A stretch of DNA of 64,000 nucleotides from Trichosphaerium sp. ATCC 40318 (lineage: Eukaryota; Discosea; Flabellinia; Trichosidae), in NCBI GenBank assembly GCA_038496445.1, contig JALMLS010000268.1, forward strand, positions 124,001 through 188,000, given 5' to 3'. A program made the position numbers and the translations under genes. Within the stretch, counting starts at the first letter, position 1, and each line of letters starts with the position of its first letter. Under the pieces are notes generated by a model. It did no database searches and had not been told where the DNA came from. It saw only the letters and a program-made list of their open reading frames with translations. Shown here in pieces: positions 38,262-49,640 of this stretch.

Positions 38262-38623
38262 ATGTTCAGAAGTCAATATTCTGCAGCTTACCATAGAGCA
38301 CAGAAACATCATGTTGATACCATTAAATCGGAACTAAGAAAAAAGAAGGCAGCTGAACAAGCTTCCGCTTGCGAACAGCAACTGAAGAGTTTAAGAGCGA
38401 CTCTAACCGCTGCTCAATGTGGAAGTACGATATCAAAAAGAGGTTTGTGCGTTTATACTCATTGTTCTTTGTAGCTATTATTCGTGTTGTCAATGTTAGC
38501 CATCAAGCCGAAGTGGGTGTGAGTCTTTCAAAATTCTGTTCAGACGATAAAAATACCTTTATTTCGAAGATGAAGTCATGTATGAACGCACGCGAGGCCA
38601 AGACGATGCAAGAACAACTTTAA
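38262..38623 (+). CDS. Small helical protein, unrecognised
   Basis: ATG 38262 gives MFRSQYSAAYHRAQKHHVDT, a strongly helical coiled-coil-like segment (LRKKKAAEQASACEQQLKSL). A 31-nt intron (GTTTGT...TGTAG) then leads to IIRVVNVSHQAEVGVSLSKF and FISKMKSCMNAREAKTMQEQ, stop at 38621-38623; about 110 residues. No known domain. The region upstream is about 165 bp and carries TCACGTGA at about 38141. Confidence 0.5.
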
Positions 38624-38920
38624 TCCACACATCATTGCATAGTATTGCTTGTAACCGCACTCCAGTAAACAAAACATTCAATAAAGCTAGCGTTTTGTTA
38701 TCTTTTCCGTTGCGCCATTCTGTTTTTTCTTATCCATAGTTATGGTTTTTAGTCGTACAAGAGCAGCGTCACAAACAGTAAGTATACGTATGAGTACTTC
38801 GTAATTGTGCACTCAGTAGGTGTATGTACGTGAATTTATAGTTAACTTAATATTCACGTATTCCGTAAATAGGCGAGTACTTGACAAAAAAAGTCCGTCC
38901 TGTTAATTATTTCTTCAGTT
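38624..38920. other. Spacer with possible leader exon
   Basis: About 300 bp. ATG 38742 opens MVFSRTRAASQT and is followed by a good GTAAGT donor at 38777. Joining it to the next acceptor (TTCAG before 38919) meets an in-frame TGA, so it does not extend the sulfatase. It may be a 5' UTR exon. Confidence 0.35.
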
Positions 38921-40998
38921 ATGAAGGCAAGTAAATACGCTTTTTTACTTCTCACTTTGCTTGTGTTCGCAGTATCATCGCTACAAGGTAGAAAAAAGAA
39001 AAAATTAACGCAAAATAATCACGTGACCTATAGCTCCAAAACCAAACATTGTGTACTTCCTAGTCGATGATTTAGGACACTATAATGTAGAAATAACAAA
39101 CCCGGACATGAAAACACCCCATATTGTTCATTTAGCATCCCAAGGTGTTATGCTTGATCGCTTCTATGTATACAAGGTACTCAACAGCGTTCATCCAAAT
39201 AACGGTAACACCAGCTCTAACTAGTATTGTTCACCGACTAGAAGCTCGCTATTAAGTGGACGATTGCCTATACACGTGAATGAACAGGTACAACTTAGTT
39301 TGAGACATTAGCTCTTTGTTTATTTGCCAGAACTTAGATACTACTTTCCCTAATGCAGGCATTCCACCTCAAATGACAACACTTCCAGCCAAGCTAAAGA
39401 CTGCTGGTTATAGTAATTACGCTGTTGGTAAATGGCATCTGGGATCATCTCAATTTTCGCGGTTACCAGTTGGTAGAGGGTACTAGAGCTCGAGTATTAA
39501 AGCGAATACTTATGGATTGTAGGTTTGATGAACATCTTGGTTACCTTGGTGGTAAAACAGATCACTACAATGAAACAAATAACGGTGGAGATTGTGGATT
39601 CCATCCGGACTTGTGGAAGGTACGAAGAAGCCATGAGTTTCTGGTTTTTTTGCTGTAATTTAAGCTACTAGAACTACGAACCAGCTATTGGAATGAATAA
39701 CACAGGATACGCTGGATACATGTACAACAAGAAGGCGAGAATGATTATAAGCTATTTTGGAGTGTTTCCAAAGTTCTTACAGATGGTGTTAGGCTCTACA
39801 AATGATTGATTCACACAACAAATCTAAACCAATGTTTTTGTACATGGCGTTTCAAAATTGCCACCGTCCGCACTTCTTCGTAAAAGTCACATCGCTTCTT
39901 CTCACGAAACATTCTAGGTCCTTTGCAAGTGCCAGAAAAGTACAAGAACTTGTATCCAGGCGTTGATAATGAAGATAGAAGAACGTATATGGCAATGTCA
40001 AGTTTCGTTGATGAGGCAATAAAGAATATAACTGAGTCTCTTCAAAAACATAACATGTGGAACAACACTCTTATTATCTTCTCAACAGAGTACGATACAA
40101 ATAAGTACCACGATGCCTTCTCAATTAAAATAGTAACGGTGGACCTACACGACAAGGTGCAGCGGCAAATAACTTTCCTTTCAAAGGTGGAAAACGTTCA
40201 GACTGGGAAGGTGGTGTACGTGGTATTGCATTCGTTTCTGGAGGATTTTTACCTAATCACGTGATTGGTACTACAGTTGTACGTACGAACAATAGTTGCA
40301 CAAGTTGAACTTACTTATCAAAAGGATGGCTATATTCACATTTGTGATTGGTATGCAACGCTTTGTAATCTTGCTGGCGTAAATTCTACCGATGATGTAC
40401 CAGGAATGCCAGGTGTTGATAGCCTGGACGTCTGGTCTCTTATAACAGGAGAAAACAAGACTTCTCCACGAACAGAAATTCCGTTGGCTAGCTTCCCTAT
40501 GAAAAATACCAAACCAACATCCCTTCAGCTGATAAGAGGCAGGATACCTTTGTTTCGGCAATATCGATAACCAATAATAGGTAACTACAAGCTTCTTCAA
40601 GGAGTTCAGGATAGCTCTGGATGGACAGGTGTGAAGTACCCAAATGCCACAACTGTAAAAGAAAATCGCTGGGTTGGTACGTAATCGAAATACAAGGACT
40701 CATTACTCAGAGTTATTAGGACCTGATACTCTTTACGATTGTGGTTCAGGTTGTCTTTATGATATAATTAATGATCCTTATGAGTACCATGAGTTATCTA
40801 AGGAAAAACCAAAAGTGCTAGAAGCTATGAAAGCACGTGCTAATGAAATATTCAAGACGGTATACTCACCAGATAGAGGTTAGCAAAACAAGTAGCATAC
40901 GATTTTCTCACCACAAAGTAGGTCAGTCATCAAAAGAAGCTTGTGAGGTCATAAACGGAAAATGGTCAGGGTTCTGGGGACCATGGTTGCAAGATTAA
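38921..40998 (+). CDS. Secreted sulfatase, arylsulfatase B-like
   Basis: ATG 38921 starts a signal peptide (MKASKYAFLLLTLLVFAVSS), then APKPNIVYFLVDDLG with the metal-binding Asp pair. YCSPTRSSLLSGRLP is the sulfatase signature, whose Cys is converted to formylglycine. ANYAVGKWHLG-type sequence (GYSNYAVGKWHLG), FDEHLGYLGGKTDHYN, FLYMAFQNCHRPH, NTLIIFSTENGGPTRQGAAA, FPFKGGKRSDWEGGVRG and HICDWYATLCNLAGV complete the arylsulfatase B/J order. The last exon ends GKWSGFWGPWLQD, TAA at 40996-40998. It would hydrolyse sulfate esters, probably of glycosaminoglycans or algal polysaccharides, in lysosome/phagosome or outside the cell. At least nine short introns. Confidence 0.9.
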
Positions 40999-41721
40999 AT
41001 TATCATGAATAACCGCGTGGCGGATTTGTAACACTGAGCTACGTGTACCTTTGAAAAATGAACCAATGAAAGAAACCTTAAAAATTATGCGAGCTGTAAA
41101 AGAACATGGTGAAACGGGTGCGTAATTCCCGCATACTAGCAAGAGTTTCATTAGAATTTAGACGATGTTCAAACCTTTAGAGCCTAAAATTTGTTTCACA
41201 TCCTACCATACTGGCTATCCACAAATGTCGACTTTGTGCATCATTTCATTTTCACGTCACAAAGTATCGCAGAAAATAATGAATGCTTGTTCAAACCACA
41301 CTGGATAGCACTTCCGATTAATATTGTGCTTTATTGATAGGTACATGAATGTGTACCTATTGTTTTTGCACCATGCAATTACAGAAAAAGTTATTCCACT
41401 TTTGCACCATGCAATTTGTTGAAACGTAAGAAGATTCTTCACAAGTTTTACACAAGTTATGTTTATTAGTACTGTTTCATCAGATGGAAATATAGCAAAC
41501 ACATGGTAGGTCTATTTTGGGTTGCGAAAAACGAAAGTGGGAGAATTTGCTTCTCCGCCCACATAGTAAAAAATCTTGTTTTGTAACAAGATAGGTATTG
41601 ATTAAATTAAGGTTGTATAGTTCGGATCATTTATGCACCGTGGATACCTACCTTAATCACTCGGAGAATTACTGGATAACTTACGGTGTCAACTAATCAT
41701 AATATTAAAACACTCACAACT
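40999..41721. other. Intergenic spacer with a short direct repeat
   Basis: About 720 bp without a recognisable gene. TTTTGCACCATGCAATT occurs twice, at 41364-41380 and 41400-41416, 36 bp apart. Confidence 0.5.
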
Positions 41722-42551
41722 ATGAACGCTCTTACTCTCACTCTTGTCCTTTCTTTTGTTTGTGCATCATCATGTGTACTGATTAGATTTTCTCACGCGT
41801 CTACTTTTACACCTGCAGTTGATGTATATTTGAACGATCTTCCAGTAAGTTGCAACTTAGTATAAAAACCCGTGTTTACTCCTCTCCAGGTGTTCAGAGA
41901 CCTCGAGTTCAAGGAAACTTCAGACTACATTACTGTACCTCCTGCGAAATACAACGTCACAGTCCGTTTAAGTGGGAATGGATTTCGCTTTATTCAAATT
42001 AAGTAAGTGTACTTTAAGATATTCAGGATACTGTTATTGATCACCTACTAGCGATTTTGATATCACCAATGCTCAAGTTGTCACTGTAGCTGCTGCTGGA
42101 TTATTAGAACAAATAAAAACTGTTGTACTCACGGATGATAACAGACTCCCACCAGCTGTACGTGAATGAGTTAGACAACTATTTGCCACAATGTAGTGAA
42201 AAAGAAGTTGCCAAAGTTTTTCATTCTTATGATGGTTCGTTCGTTTATCTAACTGTATTGTTTCAATAGGGATACTCTGTTTTGCGATTCGCTCATTTTA
42301 TTCCTGATGCACCTGCCGTTGATATAGCCGTTGATGGAGAAGTTGTATTCACATCAATTACTTACACAAAATCGTCAAATTATGCCCAAATAAAAGCAGG
42401 CAAACATAACGTAGAAGTACGTGTTGCTGGTACTGATAAGGTAGTTATTGCTGTCAATGATATTGAGCTCGTATCTAAAAGTATATACTCTATTTTTGCT
42501 GAAGGTGTACTAAACAACACTATTTATGCTGTATTGGAAAATGACTTGTAA
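41722..42551 (+). CDS. Secreted protein with two DUF4397-like domains
   Basis: ATG 41722 starts a signal peptide (MNALTLTLVLSFVCASSC). Two repeats follow: VLIRFSHASTFTPAVDVYLN and VLRFAHFIPDAPAVDIAVDG, each continuing into a short beta domain (YITVPPAKYNVTVRLSG; YAQIKAGKHNVEVRVAG). The pattern RF.H..PDAPAVD.Y.DG is the DUF4397 hallmark. These domains occur in secreted proteins of bacteria and some eukaryotes; their function is unknown. The protein ends VLENDL; ATTTCTCAATAAACA after the stop supplies a poly(A) signal. About 230 residues over four exons. Confidence 0.75.
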
Positions 42552-43138
42552 TTTCTCAATAAACAAGTTTGGCTACTGTTATTGCCAAGCTACTATGATA
42601 ATTGTATTTTTGTTCTCAAAGTATTGTTCAATGTCCTGTATAGCTACTGAAGTTGTTGGAACAACAATACTTTCCCTAATTGAATGAACATTACAATGTT
42701 CTATTATTCCAAAAAAGGCCAGATAATATTGCCTTCCCACAATTTTTTTAGTATTTCTTTGAATCGTCCTTTGAACTACACGATTGTACAATGGTGTATT
42801 TCAGATTTACTTATTAGTAATAAATCAAGGTACACGAATAATATTTGAAAAGTAAAGCGAATTATATTCTGCTTTCGCTAAAAATAAAAAGGAAAAGTCA
42901 ACTTTAATAAACACGTTCTCTCGTTTCACTTTGTTCGTTGATATTTACACTGTAACTAACTCCTACACAACATTCTTGTTGGATTATTCTGTACAAAAAA
43001 GAGACGATTATTGGACATTGTACCGGTATTGTTATTTAATAGCACTTTCTTTGCGCTTGCAGTGGTTTAAGCTTAACTTTTCTGTTTTAGTTCGAAAATA
43101 TCTCGAACTCGGTTTAATCTACCGTTCTGTGTTTAAAT
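42552..43138. other. Intergenic spacer
   Basis: About 590 bp. AATAAA occurs 10 bp after the DUF4397 gene. A 73-codon plus-strand frame at 42931-43152 has no motif. The rest presumably holds the promoter of the MORN-Roco-PARP gene. Confidence 0.4.
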
Positions 43139-46100
43139 ATGGCCAACATTGATAGTACAGACAACGGTAAGTGAAACTCCTCAATTTTCAGGCCACACCT
43201 TTTTTTTTTTTTGGTAGTCACGTGCTACAATTTTCATGAGAAACTTTTCCGCTTTTCGGCGTGGGCTACCCAGGACCACACTTTTTTGCTAGAAAAATTT
43301 GCTGGAGCGTTTTTTCGCACACAATTTTGGCGCTGTCACTAAAACAAACAAAAGTGTTTGGTTTAGTATGTCCGCGCAAACCCACAAATTATTAAATCTT
43401 TTTGTGTGAAAGACTTTTGATAAGTCCAAAGAAGTTTACTCTCACTAAAAACCAATTAAAAACATTATTTGGCATCACTGTGCATAGAGGATGCTACGTA
43501 GGCATTATTTCAACTTTTTGCAAATGAGAAAATCGCAAGAAAACTTTTTCGTGATAAATAAAAAAAAGCGCAAAAGATTTTTTCTTTACTTTGTTGTGCT
43601 TATTTTTTGTACTCACAAAGGTTTGGATGTTACAAAACAGTATGAACTAGGAGGTCATCTCAGATATAAGGGAGAGGTAAAGAATGGTAAGCACAACGGT
43701 TTTGGTGAGCTGTATCGTATAAAAGGTATCGGCGAAATCAAACAAGGTGATACTCTCGAATACAAAGGTCAGTTTAAGGACAATAAGTTTCATGGTGATG
43801 GTGAGTTGTATCTCTCAGATGGTACTCTACAATACAAAGGTCAGTTTAAGGGCGGTGAGTATCATGGTGATGGTAAGCTGTATCGCACAAATGGTACTCT
43901 ACAATACAAAGGTCAGTTTAAGGACGGTGAGTCTCATGGTGATGGTGAGTGGTATGTCTCAAATGGTACTCTCGTATACAAAGGTCAGTTTAAAGGCGGT
44001 TTATTTCATGGTGATGGTGAGTCTTATTCGTGTGGTAATCTCTATTACAAAGGTCAGTTTAAGGACCACAAACGTGACGGTTTTGGTAAGCTGTATCTCT
44101 CAGATGGTACTCTCGAATACAAAGGTCAGTTTAAGGGCGGTGAGTATCATGATGGTAAGCTGTATCTCTCAGATGGTACTCTCGAATACAAAGGTCAGTT
44201 TAAGCACAATGAGTATCATGGTGATGGTGAGTTGTATCGCACAAATGGTACTCTACAATACAAAGGTCAGTTTAAGGACGGTGAGTTTCATGGTGATGGT
44301 GAGCGGTATGTCTCAAATGGTACTCTCATATACAAAGGTCAGTTTAAAGGCGGTTTATTTCATGGTGATGGTGAGTCTTATTTGTGTGGTAATCTCTATT
44401 ACAAAGGTCAATTTAAGGACCATAACCGTGACGGTTTTGGTGAGCTGTATCATATAAAAGGTATCGGCGAAATCAAACAAGGTGATACTCTCGAATACAA
44501 AGGTCAGTTTAAGCACAATGAGTATCATGGTGATGGTGAGTTGTATCTCTCAGATGGTACTCTCAAATACAAAGGTCAATTTTTGAACAACCAGTATAAC
44601 GGTGTTGGAGTGTATTTTTATCTAAATGGTACCAAGTACATTGGACAATTTGACAACAATAAGGTTCATGGTATTGGTGCGAAGTATTGGCCAGATGGTC
44701 ATAAATACATTGGTAAATTTGAGAATGCTAAGGCAGTAGGTAAAACACAGAAAAGTATTGCTGGAAAACCAGACCAGGTTGCCTTTTCTAACAATATGGA
44801 TAAAACATTCTGTGAAGAATCCTTTTTCCCTAGTAATGATATACAAGAAGATATAACACCAGTCACTGTGTGTTCTGATGGCACTACAGATGCGAGAGAT
44901 CTCAAGAAATTGTTTCCGAATCCAGATAATACTATACTTGATATCAATGTTGGAAGTGTAAAAGATAGACCAGATGGAAAAAGAAGAATGGTATTTGAAT
45001 TTTATTCTAAAAGACACTACCAATACTGTAACAGTATTATTTTGCAACAAGATAGGTCTGACTCAGGTCATTCTGGCGATATTGTATTTATCTATGACCT
45101 TTGTAAAAAAGATCCTGAGATATCACTTCATGAAGGTACAGTCTTTTAACCACTATCTTTATACTTATTGATTATTTAAATAGTAACAATTATGGCACGT
45201 GGTCTTCCTGGAGTACGTGTGATACCCCTACAAAAGGACAAAATATCAGACAAAACGATACAACAGTTTAAACACATTTATTGGTATGACCTCAGTAAAA
45301 AGGCTAGTTTAGTGAGACATCATATTGTTGATGGAGTGAGTAATAACAACTACGATTTTGTTGAGCAATTAGAAGCCAAAATAATGGTTATGGGCCATGA
45401 AGGATCAGGTATTTAAGCTTGGATGAGTGATACACTAAATATTTATTAGGCAAGACTACACTTGTGAGGACATTGGCAAAGGAAACAAATACGATAGCGG
45501 ATTCAACAATTGGTTTTGATACATCACATCTCTCGTATATTCTACACTTGTAGCATCATAGGTTTAATGTGCTTTAGGTTCCATGGCGTATCATTCACAG
45601 TGTTAGACTTTGCTGGACAGACGGAATATAAAGGATTGCATAAGTACTTTTTGGCAAAGCAACTTACAATTTACATCATCGTTGTAAGTTTGTAGTGCAA
45701 TATCACACTTGTTTTATCATTTATCAACTTTAGATTGACTTGTCAACATCAATCAAAGAGCAGCAGGAACACCTCAGATATTGGTGTCGGGCTTTAAATG
45801 AGATACTACATGATCAAGACCCAGAGCTATACTCAGTGATTGTATATGGATCCAAATTGGATATCTTTTTAGGAGATATCAATGCCAATAAACAATCACT
45901 GCTCCCTATTGGACCATTGCTAGTACAGTACTTGTGCTTTGACGGTACCACCTTTATAACGTTTTTTACAATCGCTTATCCTTGTTGTTTAGGAACAAGT
46001 GCTCTCGTTAAATTATTGGATCAGCAAGCCAAGCACTTGAAGGCCCAATATCCAAAAGTACCATTGATGTACATAGACATAAAAAAAGCACTTGAGAATA

Positions 46101-49100
46101 CAATCACAAACAAGGATACCCTCAAGGGTAACGTCATATCAGTGTATGTTGTGTTTTAGCTGCAGTGGATGTTCCTTGCTGATCAAGTATTTAATTAGGA
46201 GGAAAGTATTAGAAGTGATACCCAAGACATGTAAAATGTCTCCAATAGAGTTGATTGCAGCATTGAATTACCTTCATTCCATTGGTAGCATCATGTTTGA
46301 TGAGGTGCGCGCTTCTCAAATGAGTAGTATGCTTGCTGAAACAACTGACTTGTCTGTGTTTAGTCATCGTACATGCTATGTTTGAACCCTCCTATTCTAT
46401 CTCATATCATGAGTGCATTTCTAGCTCCCAAAGAACATCTTGATAGATTGATCAAAAACAACAATCACAATCATTGTGCCGTATTCACCGACGCAGAAGC
46501 TACATCTCGAATCTCAAAGCTATTTCCAAACTGCAATGAACGTGAAGTGAAGCAGGTGATGGACTTCTTGGTACAAATGTCGTTCTGCGTTCGCTTGACA
46601 GAAGAAGAAAAGGTAACAGATACTGCATGTACTCTACAACTCATAGTCATGTACTTATTCAGGTTGTGTATGGCGCTGATGGATACCTTATTATATCTCT
46701 ATTACCTAAAGCTGATATGTTTTACTGTCTTCCATTGACACAAAAGGAGCAAAGTATTAGGTTAGTTCAGACAAAGAACAAGAACCCACATGAGTTACCA
46801 GAAGTATTCTCTTTATCTAAATCACCAACAAAATGGAAGATATTATCGTACACACCTACAACAGACTCTAAAGTTGCACATAAAGTGGTAGAAACAGTCA
46901 CCGTAAACAAGGAAACCAATAAAATAGTACGGCGTTTATAACAATCAAAACTAATATCACGTGTTAGTCACTACCTGATGAATATGAGGTCACACCACAT
47001 GATTCAAAGTTCTTGGCATACACTTTCAACTCGCAAGATCTACCTATAGACATATTTAATGACTTACAGAGAAGACTGAGAAGTACGCCAACATGAACGG
47101 TTTATGATAAGATACTAAACACTAAAAATAGAGTTCCAAATTAAAGAGTTTCGTTTGTTTTCGAACTTGATTGTACTCTCTGATTTCTATGGCAATATCA
47201 TCACATTATATTATGTTGATCAAAGCATCAAAATTGTCATTAGAGGCATAGTACCGCGGCTATGGATGGTAATAACATGAACTAGAAATTTAAACATTGA
47301 CACTGTTAGGAATCTCTTGATACTTACCTAAAACCTTTGAACATCACTCCAGCTCCACTATGTCCAGTCAGCATACAATTTGGACAGTTTGTTGAGGTTA
47401 CAAACGATTCATATGAGTGCAAGAAGACAAGTGAGTATTAGGCATACATTTATACACGTGTAGTTGTCATACATTATACAATTAGGCCATATTTCCAAGT
47501 TAACTAACTGATTATTTCTTAGAACATGTTGTCACTGAGAGTCATTTAAAAGAAGGATTTCCTGTACTCGAACATGCACGACATAGTCTATGGGGTAGCT
47601 TACACGGAGAAAGATTTCTAAAAATAGGTAACTGGAAAACACCTCCAAAGTATCCTGGGTTACGAATCACGTTTCTCACAAAAGATGAAAAAAACGAAGT
47701 ACAAACCACATGAATAGCTTGACTTTCTTACTAAAGCATTGATATAAGGAACGTTACGATGAGTATTTGAGAGCTAGCACCATGTTTTATAAGTTCATGG
47801 GAACTGACAGTGCTTCATTTTATGAGTTGGAGAAGATTGCGTTCTTGAGCAATCCAAAACTTGAAGACAAATTTGAGGAGCAATACAATACTTTTGTCAA
47901 GAAAGTACTTCAATCTAAAAAATCAAGTAAGTCACACCCAAAGTCAGCTTTTTCTAATAGCATAGATGTGAATGACAATTCCACTGTGGATGAAGATACA
48001 CGTAAATTACAAGAACGGACTTTGAATCATTTGAAGAGCCATGTGATGCTTGTTTCAGGCAATGAGCAAATCAACCTCATACCTGGATTACATGGTACAT
48101 CAGAGGTATATCACATTTATTCTCATCAGTATTCAAGAAATAGTTAACCTTAGATTTTAGGATTCTAGTTTTAAGATTGCTTGGAGCAACTTTAGAGAAC
48201 CACACGAGAATACAAACAAGAAAGATCCAGGATACTTTGGTATGGCTTAGTACCAAGTTAGTTTAATTAACTAAAATTGCAAAGGAGATGGTATTTACTT
48301 TACTCAGTACGCTGATTGTGGTAAGTCATATACAATCAAAGCTTGCTCACTCAACCAATTTTGTATTCTTGTACTAACAATTGAGGTAGGAAGGAAGTAT
48401 GCTGAATGGAACAAAGAGAAAAATCCACGCATGTTGATATCATGGATAATGCTGGGAAACCCTTATCCAGCGACAGAACAACCAGTGCTAGGTGATCCCA
48501 ACTCTCTTCTTGGAAAAGAATGCAAGGTACAACTCTTTTTTTCTCTATGTGACTTCTTATTGGTTTTTTTTTAGAAAGGTTATGATTCTCACTATGTACT
48601 CACTAAATCAACAAATGGGTATCCATGTGGCATTGATGATAAAATAGATCAAAACGAGATTGTTGTATTTTCAAAAAACCAAGTATGTAGACATCACCGC
48701 TTAGCCTTTCTGCCATTATTCAACAATGTGTTCTTATTTAATGGTTTAGATTCTTCCACGATACCTTGTGTACTACAAAGCAATAGACAGTACCAATATC
48801 AAGTCATATGAACTCAAGTACAGGGATGCTAAATGTCTTGTTTTGTGGGTTGACGCTAATCTATCAGTTGAAAACAAGAAGATAATGGAAATGCTTCAAA
48901 AAAGGCCAAAGAAGACAGAGGTACACAAACCAAATTAAGCGATTCATCTAAAGAACTACAAGGTATTGGTAATGGAGTCATCATCTCAGGTCTTGGCATG
49001 GATTGATAAGTTCAAAGGGTTCTGTAACAACAGGTTACGTATCATCACAAATAGATATCGAAAAGGTGATGGAGATGAGAAAGCAGCAGAGAAATTGATC

Positions 49101-49299
49101 AAGAGTATAAGAAAAATTAAAACATGTGCCAAAACACCTATTCTTGTTTTTTGTGGTATGTCAACTACCCTTTATTAATCACGTGATTTTTTTGTTAACA
49201 CATAGTATGTTAGGAGACACTTCAAAGGCAAAATACCTCACGAAAAAATACAAGAAGGTATCCATCACGAATAAAGTTCAAGATGTATTGGAAATTTAG
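43139..49299 (+). CDS. MORN-Roc-COR GTPase fused to a PARP-type ADP-ribosyltransferase and receiver-like domain
   Basis: First exon: ATG 43139, MANIDSTDN, GTAAGT donor; a ~450-nt intron ends CACAAAG and joins in frame to GLDVTKQYELGGHLRYKGEV. Then come about 15 MORN repeats (YKGQFK..E.HGDGELY.SDGT) to about 44.74 kb and a linker. A 48-nt intron (GTACAG...AATAG) removes the apparent stop at 45147 and joins to VTIMARGLPGVRV. Roc: MVMGHEGSGKTTLVRTL, LDFAGQTEY, VYGSKLDIF. A COR region runs to about 47.7 kb. PARP: FLSNPKLEDKFEEQYNTF, GLHGTSEE (His), GYFGDGIYFTQYADCG (Tyr), MLISWIMLGNPYPAT, NEIVVFSKNQILPRYLVYY (Glu). The C-terminus KCLVLWVDANLSVENKK...RLRIITNRYRKGDGDE...TPILVFCGDTSKA is receiver-like. 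TAG is at 49297-49299. Confidence 0.8.
43640..44740 (+). repeat. Coding minisatellite: tandem MORN repeats
   Basis: About 15 units, mostly 69 bp, built on TACAAAGGTCAGTTTAAGG. A block of about five units (LYLSDGT...TNGT...VSNGT...CGN...DHKRDGFG) is present twice, showing block duplication. One unit (GGEYHDGKLY) has lost one GD dipeptide in frame. Because the units are so alike and lengths are multiples of three, a second frame also stays open for 236 codons. Confidence 0.85.
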
Positions 49300-49640
49300 G
49301 AATGTAAGAATAGCTTACATCTTTCCTCAACAGTTTACTATTACGCAAGTTATGTAGTTCATACATTGCTTCTTGCTTCTACCAACAATGTTATAAGTGC
49401 TATAATAAATTCAGGAAACTTGTTGCAACGGTTTTTTTCCAAACATAATTTCAAAGACACCTTGAATGCTATTTGTATTCAATTGACCATGGCAAAAAAA
49501 TTCTTGTCACGTGACATCGCAAAAATGACGTTTGAACCTCATTTGCTCAACGTGTTTTGACTGGTTCGAGCACTATTTTATGACGTTTAATGCTTTGCAA
49601 TAGTGGAAGAAGAAGTATCACAGCGTTTATACGTTCCATT
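49300..49640. other. Intergenic spacer
   Basis: About 340 bp between two plus-strand genes. It contains a 64-codon frame (49366-49560) without motifs, and TCACGTGA at about 49507. Confidence 0.4.

Noticed and set aside
38742-38778. MVFSRTRAASQT exon with GTAAGT donor as first exon of the sulfatase
   Set aside because: Joining to the next acceptor gives TTA TGA immediately. The sulfatase has its own signal peptide starting at 38921.
41364-41416. Direct repeat TTTTGCACCATGCAATT as a tandem array or attachment site
   Set aside because: Only two copies of 17 bp are present; too little to call anything more than a short duplication.
43747-44457. 236-codon second frame over the MORN repeats
   Set aside because: A by-product of 69-bp units whose length is a multiple of three. 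It encodes a monotonous repeat without start context or domain.
45147-45149. Stop codon separating a stand-alone MORN gene from a stand-alone Roc gene
   Set aside because: It lies in a 48-nt GT...AG intron whose removal joins the two in frame. Only 42 bp separate the apparent genes.
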